Shown here: in pieces, positions 1 to 7,296 of the stretch | Position numbering within the stretch: the stretch's first letter is position 1 | Layout: each line of letters begins with the position of its first letter | Made by a program: the position numbers and the translations under genes | Notes under the pieces: model-generated | Database searches by the model: none | The model's input: the letters and a program-made list of their open reading frames with translations, nothing else | Told to the model about the DNA's origin: nothing | From: Deltaproteobacteria bacterium | Lineage (GTDB): Bacteria > Desulfobacterota > JAFDED01 | Assembly (NCBI GenBank): GCA_019310535.1 | Contig: JAFDED010000027.1 | Span: 1 to 45,522, forward strand | Reading direction: 5' to 3' | DNA length: 45,522 nucleotides

Positions 1-34
1 GTGGAAAACCTCTTGGTCGAGGCACTCGCCACGC

Positions 35-63
35 TAGAAAATGATGCCAAGCGAGTTTATAAT
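35..63 (+). promoter_or_regulatory. Putative sigma70-type promoter of the small heat-shock gene
   Basis: A perfect -10 box TATAAT (58-63) lies 17 bases downstream of TAGAAA (35-40), a 4/6 match to the -35 consensus. It sits about 50 bases before the ATG of the Hsp20 gene. No clear sigma32 or CIRCE element was recognised. Pattern match only. Confidence 0.4.
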
Positions 64-112
64 CTCACAGCTTTTGAATGGATTATAAGTGTAACTTTGA
101 AAGCAACTTAGT

Positions 113-562
113 ATGAGCCTTTGCAGACCGGTGAGAGAAAGAGAAAGCTGGGAAGCTTCCTGGCTTGATGACCCTCCGTGGAGCATGAGAGATTGGGAAA
201 CCTTTCACTCCAGTCCCATGCGGGGTGAGCGCGATCACATCGGCCCACCTGCGGACGTCATCGACATGGAAGACCGCTTTGTAATCAAAATGGATATGCC
301 CTCCGCGGACAGGGACAGCATACAGGTCCAGGCCCATGACGGAATGCTGTCGGTCTTTGCGGAAAAGAAGGATAAAGAATCTGAAATGAAAGGATGGTAC
401 TGCCGTCATGAACGGCGGTCAGGGCACTTCGGGCGAAGCTTCCGCATGACTACCATGGACAGCGACAAAATAGATGCTTCTTACGAGGATGGGGTGTTAA
501 CTATATCCATTCCCAAAAGCGAGCAGACACCGGTGCGCCAGATCCCCATCAAGACGCACTGA
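113..562 (+). CDS. Hsp20/alpha-crystallin family small heat-shock protein
   Basis: This 149-residue protein is an ATP-independent holdase chaperone that binds unfolding proteins in the cytoplasm as a large oligomer. The alpha-crystallin domain runs from about residue 47 (PPADVIDMEDRFVI) to about 140. It contains the family's conserved DGVLTISIPK strand near the C-terminus, and the tail RQIPIKTH carries the I-x-I motif used for oligomer assembly. The first 45 residues are a Trp-, Glu- and Arg-rich variable N-terminal arm. No strong Shine-Dalgarno precedes the ATG at 113, and in-frame ATGs at 185 and 218 are possible alternatives. The gene is monocistronic, with a candidate promoter upstream and a hairpin terminator downstream. 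Confidence 0.93.
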   Translation: MSLCRPVRERESWEASWLDDPPWSMRDWETFHSSPMRGERDHIGPPADVIDMEDRFVIKMDMPSADRDSIQVQAHDGMLSVFAEKKDKESEMKGWYCRHERRSGHFGRSFRMTTMDSDKIDASYEDGVLTISIPKSEQTPVRQIPIKTH

Positions 563-605
563 AGTTCCGATGTGTATTTCATATTTATGCGGTTATGCCC
601 CTGTT

Positions 606-637
606 CGGTGGCCTGGCGTTGTCAGGTCGCCGTTTTT
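606..637 (+). terminator. Rho-independent terminator after hsp20
   Basis: A 12-bp stem (606-617 with 621-632, three G-U pairs) closes a 3-base loop and is followed directly by five Ts (633-637). It lies 44 bases after the hsp20 stop codon, as expected for an intrinsic terminator reading on the plus strand. Confidence 0.7.
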
Positions 638-784
638 GCATAGACCAAATCATTTGCATTGACCTCCAGGCCTTTTTCCAGTATCTTTTCTTTCAGCATC
701 TCATATGATCGGAATTACGGCCCACTCCGGGGCTAATTCAAGAACACTGTTTCTTTCTCAAGACTCGATGCAACGGTATCCATC

Positions 785-1795
785 ATGCACAACGCCATTA
801 CAGACGTAGAAGGCATACGGGTGGGGCACGCCCAGGACTTTTCGGCAGCCACGGGGTGTACCGTGGTGTTGTGCGAGGAAGGGGCGGTGGCTGGGGCATA
901 CATCGGGGGCAGTGCCGCAGGCATCCGCCAGGTGGAGGCTTTGATGCCCCTGCATCTTGTGGAGCAAGCCCATGCCGTCCTCTTATCCGGGGGGAGCGCA
1001 TTCGGTCTTGACGCCGCATCCGGGGTGATGCGCTACCTGGAGGAGCGAGGGAACGGGCTGCAGATTTTTAACTCCTGCGTGCCCATTGTGCCCACTGCGG
1101 TGATCTTTGACCTGTCCCTGAAAACGGGAAAACGCCGTCCTGATCCCGAGATGGGCTACACTGCTTGCATGGAGGCGAAAGCCGGCCCTGTTGACCAGGG
1201 AAGCATCGGCGTGGGAACCGGCGCCACGGCGGGAAAGCTCTTCGGCATCCAGCAGGCCATGAAAGGGGGCGTGGGCACTGCCGGCTGTAAAGCAGGCAAG
1301 CTTGTTGTGGGCGCCCTGGTGGTGACCAATCCTTACGGAGATGTTCTGGATCCTGAAAGCGGCCGGGTGCTATCAGGGCTGCGGGCGGCGCCCGACAGCC
1401 TGGTAGTGGCCGGAAGCGCCCGAACGATGGTGGAGTGCCTTTCCAGTGCGGAAGGGACCAATCACTCGCTGGCCAACACCACCCTGGCGGTGGTGGCCAC
1501 GAACGCTGCTCTGGACAAGAAGCAGGCCATAAAATTATCGCAGATGGCCCAGAACGGTCTGGCGCGGGTGATATCGCCTTTCCATACTATGTACGACGGC
1601 GACGTAACGTTCGCTCTGGCTACAGGCATTGTGAAGGCCTCCATTAACGCCATTGGCGTCCTGGCCGAGGCAGCCGTAATCCAGGCAGCACGGAATTCAG
1701 TCATTCACGCGGACGGCATGGGCCTTCTCCCGGCCTACCGGGATATGAAGGTCGGCACCTGGACACCGGAGACCGGCCGGGAGAGGAAATTGTAG
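785..1795 (+). CDS. P1 (S58) family autoprocessing peptidase, DmpA/NylC type
   Basis: This 336-residue protein belongs to the Ntn-fold P1 family (MEROPS S58: DmpA aminopeptidase, nylon-oligomer hydrolase NylC). It starts with the family's typical ITDVEGIRVGHA and contains GGSAFGLDAASG (about 69-80) and GVGTGATAGK (about 142-151). The stretch ANTTLAVVATN places the expected self-cleavage site between Asn231 and Thr232, so Thr232 would be the new N-terminal nucleophile, as in NylC. The likely role is hydrolysis of small peptides or amides; the substrate cannot be told from sequence. There is no signal peptide. The start ATG has no clear Shine-Dalgarno. It stands alone between the hsp20 terminator and a lipoprotein gene on the same strand. 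Confidence 0.88.
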   Translation: MHNAITDVEGIRVGHAQDFSAATGCTVVLCEEGAVAGAYIGGSAAGIRQVEALMPLHLVEQAHAVLLSGGSAFGLDAASGVMRYLEERGNGLQIFNSCVPIVPTAVIFDLSLKTGKRRPDPEMGYTACMEAKAGPVDQGSIGVGTGATAGKLFGIQQAMKGGVGTAGCKAGKLVVGALVVTNPYGDVLDPESGRVLSGLRAAPDSLVVAGSARTMVECLSSAEGTNHSLANTTLAVVATNAALDKKQAIKLSQMAQNGLARVISPFHTMYDGDVTFALATGIVKASINAIGVLAEAAVIQAARNSVIHADGMGLLPAYRDMKVGTWTPETGRERKL

Positions 1796-1870
1796 CTTTG
1801 AGCTTTATGAGACCGCGATGAATTTAAGTTTCCGGCACATACCACTTAACAAGGTAAGGAAAGTACCATT

Positions 1871-3445
1871 TTGAGATCATTGCACTGCACATTATCTCAC
1901 GTACCCGCGGGGCGGTTCATGAGCGCCCTGGTCGTCTTGAGTGCCCTGGCCCTGAACAGCGGCTGTATGAGCATGTATTTCCACGAGAGCCCCGCCCCTC
2001 TTGCCGGACCACCGCCGCCCTTACAAACACTGGACAACCTGGAAACACGCGAGGGATGGCACTTGATCTTCTTCAAAGGGAATGAAAAAATCGGATTTTA
2101 CCGCTACAGCATCTCGCTCATGGATGATGGGAATTATCGGGTGCAGTTTCAGTCCCTCCAGCGCTTCAGGATGCTGGGGATCAAGAAAGAGATTCATATT
2201 TTCGAAGAGGATGTGGTTACCCCTGATTTCCGGCTTGTCTCCACCGTTACACGCCAGGTGCTGGACGGCAAGGAGCAAACCACCAGGGGAACACTTGCGG
2301 GCGGCAGTCTCCGTGTGGAGGTGTCCACAGAGCATCAAGAAGCGGTGAAAGATATTCCCATACAGGCCCCCCTTTACCCCGAGGCGGCCATGGACTTTCT
2401 GCCTGTACTCAAGGGCCTGGTGCCGGGTCGGGAATACCGTTACCACGCCTTCAGCCCGGCGACTCAATCGGTGGGAGAGGTTGTCCAGCGGGTGGTGAGG
2501 TACGAACGGAGCGACCTGCTGAGCCACGACGCGTATCGGGTAAAAACCTCATTTCAAAATATTGAAGCCAATTCATGGTTCAACGACAAGGGCGAAAAGG
2601 TTCTGGAGATACTCCTCGGCGGAATATTCATTTCAGAGCGCCGGAACAAGGCGCAGGTTCAGCAATTTATCCTGGACAAAACGCTTGCCAAAAGCGATCT
2701 CATGCTTGACTTCAGCCGTGTAACAGCCGATCGACCCATTCCTTCTCCCGGTTCTGTGCGCTCCCTTACGGTAGAGATCCAGGGCTTGACCGATGAGCGG
2801 CTCGTCATCAGGGACCCCGAACAGGAAGCCATGGTTGAGGAGGATCGGTTGCTTTATGAAATCCGCCGCCTGGATGCAAAGGAGGAGAGATCTCTGAGAA
2901 TGCCCATGGTTCTGGGGCCGGAGATGGAGCCTTTCCTTTTGCCCTCATTCCAGATTCAGAGCCGTCATCCCGATATCCTGCGTCAGGCCAGGGAGATCGC
3001 GGGAGATGCCCCTGACAGCCTCACCGCCGTGCGGAGGCTGGCCATGTGGGTCGGTCGAGAAATTGAGGACGATCTGGTGGAATCGTTCAGCGCGGTGGAC
3101 GTTTTGAAAACCCGCAAGGGCGAATGCCAGGCCCATACATTTCTCTACACCGCCCTGGCCAGAGCGCTGAACATCCCCACCAGGGTGGTCAGCGGACTGG
3201 TATATGTGGAAGATGTGGGATTCCTGTTTCATGCGTGGGCTGAAAGCTTCGTGGGCTGGTGGATCTCGGTGGACCCCACCATGAAGCAGGTCCCATCCGA
3301 TGCAACGCACATTAAAATGGTCATCGGGGAAAAGCCCGAGGGCCTCCACCTCATGGTGAATGTACTGGGACAGCTTCGGGCCAGCATCAAGTCTTATGAG
3401 CATTGGAAAAATAATGAACATATTCCTGTCTCCGAGCGGCCTTGA
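1871..3445 (+). CDS. Lipoprotein with C-terminal transglutaminase-like domain
   Basis: This 524-residue protein has a lipoprotein signal ending in LNSGC (Cys32), so it is probably anchored on the periplasmic side of a membrane. The middle part (about 60-280) is a beta-rich region without a recognised family. The C-terminal part (about 380-480) is a transglutaminase-like fold with the full Cys-His-Asp triad: Cys419 in KGECQAHT, His454 in LFHAWAE and Asp468 in SVDPT. Such domains act as cysteine peptidases or amide hydrolases as often as cross-linking enzymes. The TTG at 1871 is preferred over the in-frame ATG at 1919 because it supplies the positive charge of a signal peptide and follows AAGGA by about ten bases. 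The target is unknown. Confidence 0.8.
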   Translation: MRSLHCTLSHVPAGRFMSALVVLSALALNSGCMSMYFHESPAPLAGPPPPLQTLDNLETREGWHLIFFKGNEKIGFYRYSISLMDDGNYRVQFQSLQRFRMLGIKKEIHIFEEDVVTPDFRLVSTVTRQVLDGKEQTTRGTLAGGSLRVEVSTEHQEAVKDIPIQAPLYPEAAMDFLPVLKGLVPGREYRYHAFSPATQSVGEVVQRVVRYERSDLLSHDAYRVKTSFQNIEANSWFNDKGEKVLEILLGGIFISERRNKAQVQQFILDKTLAKSDLMLDFSRVTADRPIPSPGSVRSLTVEIQGLTDERLVIRDPEQEAMVEEDRLLYEIRRLDAKEERSLRMPMVLGPEMEPFLLPSFQIQSRHPDILRQAREIAGDAPDSLTAVRRLAMWVGREIEDDLVESFSAVDVLKTRKGECQAHTFLYTALARALNIPTRVVSGLVYVEDVGFLFHAWAESFVGWWISVDPTMKQVPSDATHIKMVIGEKPEGLHLMVNVLGQLRASIKSYEHWKNNEHIPVSERP

Positions 3446-3450
3446 CATTC

Positions 3451-3525
3451 ACAGGACTTTCCCCAATAATTCACACAGATTTATCAAAATGTTTTGAATG
3501 TTAATCTCTTGCATTCATCAGTACG
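3451..3525 (+). repeat. Solo copy of the dispersed repeat's left flank
   Basis: This AT-rich stretch starts a few bases after the lipoprotein stop codon. It closely matches the segments left of the paired-hairpin elements at 24771 and 40287: all three share CAGGA, then AATTCA.ACAGATTTATCA and ATTCATCAGTAC. The hairpin core is absent here, so this is either a deletion derivative or an independent module. Confidence 0.75.
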
Positions 3526-3656
3526 TAAAAACTGTAATATCGTTGATTACTATGTTGCTGATCAAAGTAGATAATTCTATTTTTTACTGTTTCGTTGTGC
3601 TCGATAGGGCATGGTTGTTTAAATAGATATGTTCCTTTGGAAGGAGATAAGCGCCC

Positions 3657-4916
3657 ATGGCAATGACCATCACCGAGAAAATCCTGGCGGAGCACGCCGG
3701 AGAGGAACAAGTGGTCCCCGGCCAGATCATCAAGGCCCGGGTTGATCTGCTGCTGGCCAATGACATTACGGGACCTATGGCCTTCGAGGCTCTGGAAAAG
3801 GAGGGAATAAACCGGGTTTTCGATCCTGGGCGGGTCGTCATGGTCCAGGACCATTATGTGCCCGGCAAGGACATCTCCTCGTCTCAGCAGAGTTTGCTTT
3901 TGCGCAAATACTCCCGGATGTACGAAATCGTCCACTACTTCGACGTGGGTCGAGCCGGCATCGAGCACGCCCTTCTTCCACAGGAGGGGCTGGTTGTGCC
4001 CGGTGATCTGGTCCTGGGCGCGGACAGCCATACGGTCACATACGGGGGCATTGGGGCGTTCTCCACCGGAGTGGGAAGCACAGACCTTGCCGCTGCCATG
4101 ATCACCGGTGAGACCTGGCTCCGGGTGCCGGAAACGATCCGGTTCATATACCATGGCAAACGGCGCCGCTGGGTAGGGGGAAAGGACTTGATCCTGTATA
4201 CTATCGGTCTTATTGGGGTGGACGGCGCCCTTTACCGATCCATGGAGTTCTCCGGCCCCGCCGCTTCCGAACTCCGGCAGGCGGACCGGTTCACCATGTG
4301 CAACATGGCCATCGAGGCGGGAGGAAAGAACGGAATCTTCGTGCCTGACGACGTTACGCAACGCTACGTGGAGAAGCGCTCCATCCGTACCCCCCGCTAT
4401 TACACCAGCGACGCCGACGCCCGGTACGGGCGCGTGCTGGAGATCGATGTCGGGCAAATCGAACCCCAGGTGGCCTTTCCGCCCCTTCCGTCCAATACCC
4501 GCCCGGCAGGCGAAGCCGGTGATGTCCGCATAGACCAGGTTGTAGTGGGCTCATGCACCAATGGCTGGCTGGAGGACCTGCGGACTGCGGCGGAAGTTCT
4601 TAAAGGCCACCGCGTGCATCCGGATGTAAGAATGATCATCATTCCCGCAACTCCTCAAATTTACCGGGAGGCCATGCGGGAAGGGCTCTTTGAGATATTC
4701 CTGGATGCGGGAGCTGTTATCAGCCCCCCCACCTGCGGTCCCTGCCTTGGAGGCTACATGGGGGTTCTGGCAGAAGGTGAGCGCGCTGTTTCAACTACCA
4801 ACCGTAACTTCATAGGCCGTATGGGGCATATCAAGAGCGAAGTATACCTTGCAGGGCCTGCTGTAGCCGCTGCCAGCGCCGTCCGCGGCCGCATCGCTCC
4901 ACCAGATGAAATGTAA
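3657..4916 (+). CDS. leuC: 3-isopropylmalate dehydratase large subunit (LeuC, archaeal/HacA-like type)
   Basis: LeuC and LeuD together isomerise 2-isopropylmalate to 3-isopropylmalate in leucine biosynthesis; the large subunit carries the [4Fe-4S] cluster. The 419-residue protein has the aconitase-family motifs GADSHTVTYGGIGAF (121-135) and three cluster ligands, Cys300 in VVGSCTNG and Cys360/Cys363 in PPTCGPCLGG. Its length fits the short archaeal-type large subunits rather than the 465-residue enterobacterial form. Homoaconitase and dimethylmalate dehydratase share this architecture and cannot be excluded. AAGGAG precedes the ATG. Its partner leuD starts 632 bases downstream, an unusual gap that holds a repeat element. 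Confidence 0.9.
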   Translation: MAMTITEKILAEHAGEEQVVPGQIIKARVDLLLANDITGPMAFEALEKEGINRVFDPGRVVMVQDHYVPGKDISSSQQSLLLRKYSRMYEIVHYFDVGRAGIEHALLPQEGLVVPGDLVLGADSHTVTYGGIGAFSTGVGSTDLAAAMITGETWLRVPETIRFIYHGKRRRWVGGKDLILYTIGLIGVDGALYRSMEFSGPAASELRQADRFTMCNMAIEAGGKNGIFVPDDVTQRYVEKRSIRTPRYYTSDADARYGRVLEIDVGQIEPQVAFPPLPSNTRPAGEAGDVRIDQVVVGSCTNGWLEDLRTAAEVLKGHRVHPDVRMIIIPATPQIYREAMREGLFEIFLDAGAVISPPTCGPCLGGYMGVLAEGERAVSTTNRNFIGRMGHIKSEVYLAGPAVAAASAVRGRIAPPDEM

Positions 4917-5174
4917 TGCCGTAAATGGACACATTTTCATGTTCAAAACTGGCGAAAAGAATGTAATCATGAGAGCGACCAGGACCTGCGGTTACAACAA
5001 ACAGGTAAAGAGGAAGAGTTTTTGTTAGAATGACAGGAAAATCATTGTAAAATTAGCAAGTTCTTAAAATTTTAATAGTATTGTCAAGGTAAATCAGCAA
5101 TCAATTGGTAATATGTAATTGTTCGGGAACACCAGAGGCCCTAACCAGGCGATCAAAGATAGTGTCAAGCGGGT

Positions 5175-5311
5175 AGCCCAGACGACCTGTCGTCTGGGTC
5201 GCGAAGCGACAAGAGGATTTACCCGGCGCAACATAACACTGCAACCCTCCGTGAAAAGAAAACGGTATCACCTTTGCTGCTGCGCAGCCCGGACAATTTA
5301 TTGTCCGGGCC
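5175..5311 (+). repeat. Paired-hairpin repeat element, copy A (short form)
   Basis: This is a 137-bp REPIN-like element between leuC and leuD. The left unit has a 9-bp hairpin (5177-5185 with 5190-5198). The right unit has an 11-bp hairpin (5287-5297 with 5300-5310). The two units are inverted relative to each other and each is flanked inwards by an (C)AAGAGG-like sequence. The left stem carries A and T where copy B has G and C at paired positions, so pairing is kept. The spacer between units is shorter than in copies B and C and not clearly related. A further small hairpin CCGCG/CGCGG follows at 5315-5329. Short reading frames across it are not considered genes. Confidence 0.85.
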
Positions 5312-5441
5312 ACCCCGCGGAGAGCGCGGTAGTGTATACGTTTCAACATTGTTGAATCATGGTTTTCGGCCCAATATTTCTATTCTAAAAGGCTTTTTAC
5401 AATGGAGTAATCAGTAAACATTTCTCTGAACCAAGTTGATA

Positions 5442-5458
5442 ATTCTAAATTTTAGAAT
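5442..5458. promoter_or_regulatory. Perfect palindrome upstream of leuD
   Basis: ATTCTAAA-T-TTTAGAAT is an 8-1-8 perfect palindrome about 90 bases before leuD. It directly follows TTGATA (5436-5441), and TACTTT lies 19 bases after that hexamer. A palindrome inside a 19-base spacer is the layout of MerR-type promoters. Because leuD is separated from leuC by a repeat, a private promoter and operator here is plausible but unproven. Confidence 0.35.
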
Positions 5459-5548
5459 GTTACTTTTGCATTTTGCAATGTAAAATGTCGTTCATTCTGT
5501 TAGCCTGTCAAAAAAATCTTTTTGGCACAGAAACATGGGGGTACATGT

Positions 5549-6040
5549 ATGAAATTGACTGGAAAAGCCTGGAAATTCGGTGATGATGTGAATACGGACG
5601 TAATCATCCCGGCGCCATACCTCGTCACTTCAGACCCGAAAGAGCTTGGCAGCCACTGCATGGAGGGGGCCGATCCGGAATTCTCGAAAAAGATCAGCCG
5701 GGGCGACATTGTTGTAGGCGGTAAAAATTTCGGATGTGGATCGTCGCGAGAACATGCGCCTGTTGCTCTAACGGGAGCTGGAGTAGCCTGCGTTATCGCT
5801 AGGAGTTTTGCGCGCATCTTCTACCGAAACTCCTTCAATAAGGGCCTACCGCTTTTTGAGTGCGCCCCGGCAGTAGACGACATACAGACCGGCCATAGAC
5901 TTGAAATAAATGTTGAGAATGGAGAGATTCGAAACCTGGATACCGGCCGCACGTTCAACGCCAATCCCATTCCACCTTTCATGCAGGAAATCCTGTCTGA
6001 CGGCGGCCTGATGAATTATGTCCTGAAAGGGCGGCGATAA
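5549..6040 (+). CDS. leuD: 3-isopropylmalate dehydratase small subunit (LeuD)
   Basis: This is the swivelling small subunit partner of LeuC. The 163-residue protein begins GKAWKFGDDVNTDVIIPA, typical of archaeal-type LeuD, and contains GCGSSREHAP (about residues 61-70), the substrate-recognition loop of the family. The ATG at 5549 is chosen because it follows a GGGGG tract at normal distance; an in-frame TTG at 5522 would add nine residues with no family match. The length equals that of short LeuD proteins. The gene probably depends on its own promoter because of the repeat and AT-rich sequence that separate it from leuC. Confidence 0.92.
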   Translation: MKLTGKAWKFGDDVNTDVIIPAPYLVTSDPKELGSHCMEGADPEFSKKISRGDIVVGGKNFGCGSSREHAPVALTGAGVACVIARSFARIFYRNSFNKGLPLFECAPAVDDIQTGHRLEINVENGEIRNLDTGRTFNANPIPPFMQEILSDGGLMNYVLKGRR

Positions 6041-6232
6041 TCTCCCATCAAAAACGGGGGCTTTACGCAACAATTTTCAGTGTGCTGGAATCCAGTGTCA
6101 AAGGCAATGTTGGATTTTTGGCGAACAGTCAAAATAGTGCTTGATCTTGCACTTTTTACCAGCGGAATAGAGCAACGAATCCTCTTTTAGTATACAATAC
6201 AACGGTATTTTCACTAAAGAGAGGAGAAAGAA

Positions 6233-6643
6233 TTGAGCACACTGGTGCAACGTACCAGCGCCGCCTTTGCCGGTGGCTGTCTGGGTGGACTTGTCAACAG
6301 TTTTTGTGTGTGGATATTCGGCCTTCTGGGCATCACAACATCGCTGGGTGTACAAATCGCCCCGGCCATCGCACCTGCCTGGCTTTATCCCAGAATCGTC
6401 TGGGGGGGAATCTGGGGGATTCTCTTTTTGCTTCCCTGGAAGCGCGGGTCTGTCATCCTTCGCGGTTTGATTTTCAGCCTTGGCCCGACAGCAGTCCAAC
6501 TCCTGGTTGTATTCCCGCTTAAAACGCAAAAAGGTGCACTGGGATTATCCCTGGGTGCATTAACTCCTTTGTTCGTCGTAATTTTCAACGCGGTATGGGG
6601 AATCGCGACGGCATGGTGGGTTGTTCGGGTTGTTGAAAAATAA
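6233..6643 (+). CDS. Small integral membrane protein of unknown function
   Basis: This 136-residue, very hydrophobic protein has about four membrane segments (roughly residues 10-35, 42-66, 72-95 and 105-133), with a glycine-rich first segment (AFAGGCLGGLVNSF). It starts at a TTG preceded by GAGGAG seven bases away, a strong Shine-Dalgarno. No catalytic motif is visible and I do not recognise the family. It lies alone between leuD and the convergent flavoprotein gene. The coding call rests on the ribosome binding site and the regular membrane pattern. Confidence 0.65.
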   Translation: MSTLVQRTSAAFAGGCLGGLVNSFCVWIFGLLGITTSLGVQIAPAIAPAWLYPRIVWGGIWGILFLLPWKRGSVILRGLIFSLGPTAVQLLVVFPLKTQKGALGLSLGALTPLFVVIFNAVWGIATAWWVVRVVEK

Positions 6644-6765
6644 GTAAACGCGGGCCATGGGAACTTGGGCAGAGAAATTGACGGGGCATGGTAAACTTTC
6701 CCGAATTCCAGAAACAATTACTTTCCCTTAAAATCAATCCGGTTGATGATGTTCCGGAGAGGATA

Positions 6766-7296
6766 TCACTGACCTGGAAGTGAAGTTAAAAATCGGTTAG
6801 GAAGGATTTTATGCCTGGAACTTATACGGTTGGCTTTGCTGGTCATCCAATCCACGTGAATTTTTACCACAGCGGTATTTATGATTCCCTTTTCCTCCAT
6901 GGGCTTAGAATAATTAGAAGGGTCGAACTTTCGGATCATTTGCTCTAAGATACGTCTTTTTTCCTCATCGTCCTCTACGACCTCAGCCGTCCCGAAACAT
7001 ACGACACTTTCGTAAATCTGGCTGATGCCACAGCCCTGATCCCATGTCACCTGCGGGCCCGGCTCATCCACCAGGAAACAAACGCGGGGATTGTCCCGCA
7101 ATATATCCATCTTTCTGCCTTCCAGACCACTATGGAGGTATATGGATTCGTCGGCATACAGGTAATTCATGGGCACCACGTAGGGACCTTCATCAGTGTT
7201 CATCCCCAGGCGGCCAACGGGCATGCGGGCCAGCAAGGCTTCTATTTCCCTTCGATCCTGCATCATTCTCTCCTTGCGACGCGGATATACCTTCAT
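6766..7296 (-). CDS. Pyridoxamine 5'-phosphate oxidase-like flavin-binding protein (NimA type)
   Basis: This 176-residue protein has the split-barrel FMN-binding fold of the PNPOx-like superfamily. It starts MKVYPRRKERMMQDRREIEA and has GRLGMNTDEGPYVVPMNYLY and IYLHSGLEGRKMDIL, the pattern of the nitroimidazole-resistance (NimA)/PNPOx-like branch. Members bind FMN, F420 or haem; the substrate is not predictable. The start at 7296 is set by AGGAGGT eight bases upstream. An upstream in-frame extension to 7368 has no such site. Its first 104 bases overlap the 3' end of the murG-HEAT gene in another frame on the same strand, so the two are probably translated from one transcript. Confidence 0.82.
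   Translation of the reverse strand: MKVYPRRKERMMQDRREIEALLARMPVGRLGMNTDEGPYVVPMNYLYADESIYLHSGLEGRKMDILRDNPRVCFLVDEPGPQVTWDQGCGISQIYESVVCFGTAEVVEDDEEKRRILEQMIRKFDPSNYSKPMEEKGIINTAVVKIHVDWMTSKANRISSRHKILPNRFLTSLPGQ

Noticed and set aside
1..111. Open frame from the window edge ending at TAG 109, 36 residues, possibly the 3' end of an upstream gene
   Set aside because: It is too short to identify, and a good promoter for hsp20 lies inside it. More upstream sequence would decide.
622..699. Minus-strand 25-codon frame beginning MLKEKILEKGLE
   Set aside because: It looks protein-like but has no ribosome site and overlaps the hsp20 terminator; at best a gene remnant.
3552..3626. 24-residue leader-peptide-like frame rich in Leu, Ile and Val just before leuC
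   Set aside because: It has no Shine-Dalgarno, no run of consecutive Leu codons, and no terminator/antiterminator hairpins, so attenuation is not supported.
5101..5355. ORFs over repeat copies A, B and C (for example MARTIYCPGCAAA-type frames at 5.1, 24.8 and 40.3 kb)
   Set aside because: They arise from the hairpin repeat itself, lack ribosome sites and differ outside the hairpin-encoded residues.
6688..6783. 31-codon plus-strand frame MVNFPEFQKQLLS
   Set aside because: Composition looks coding, but it overlaps the 3' end of the convergent flavoprotein gene and the ribosome site is too close to the ATG.
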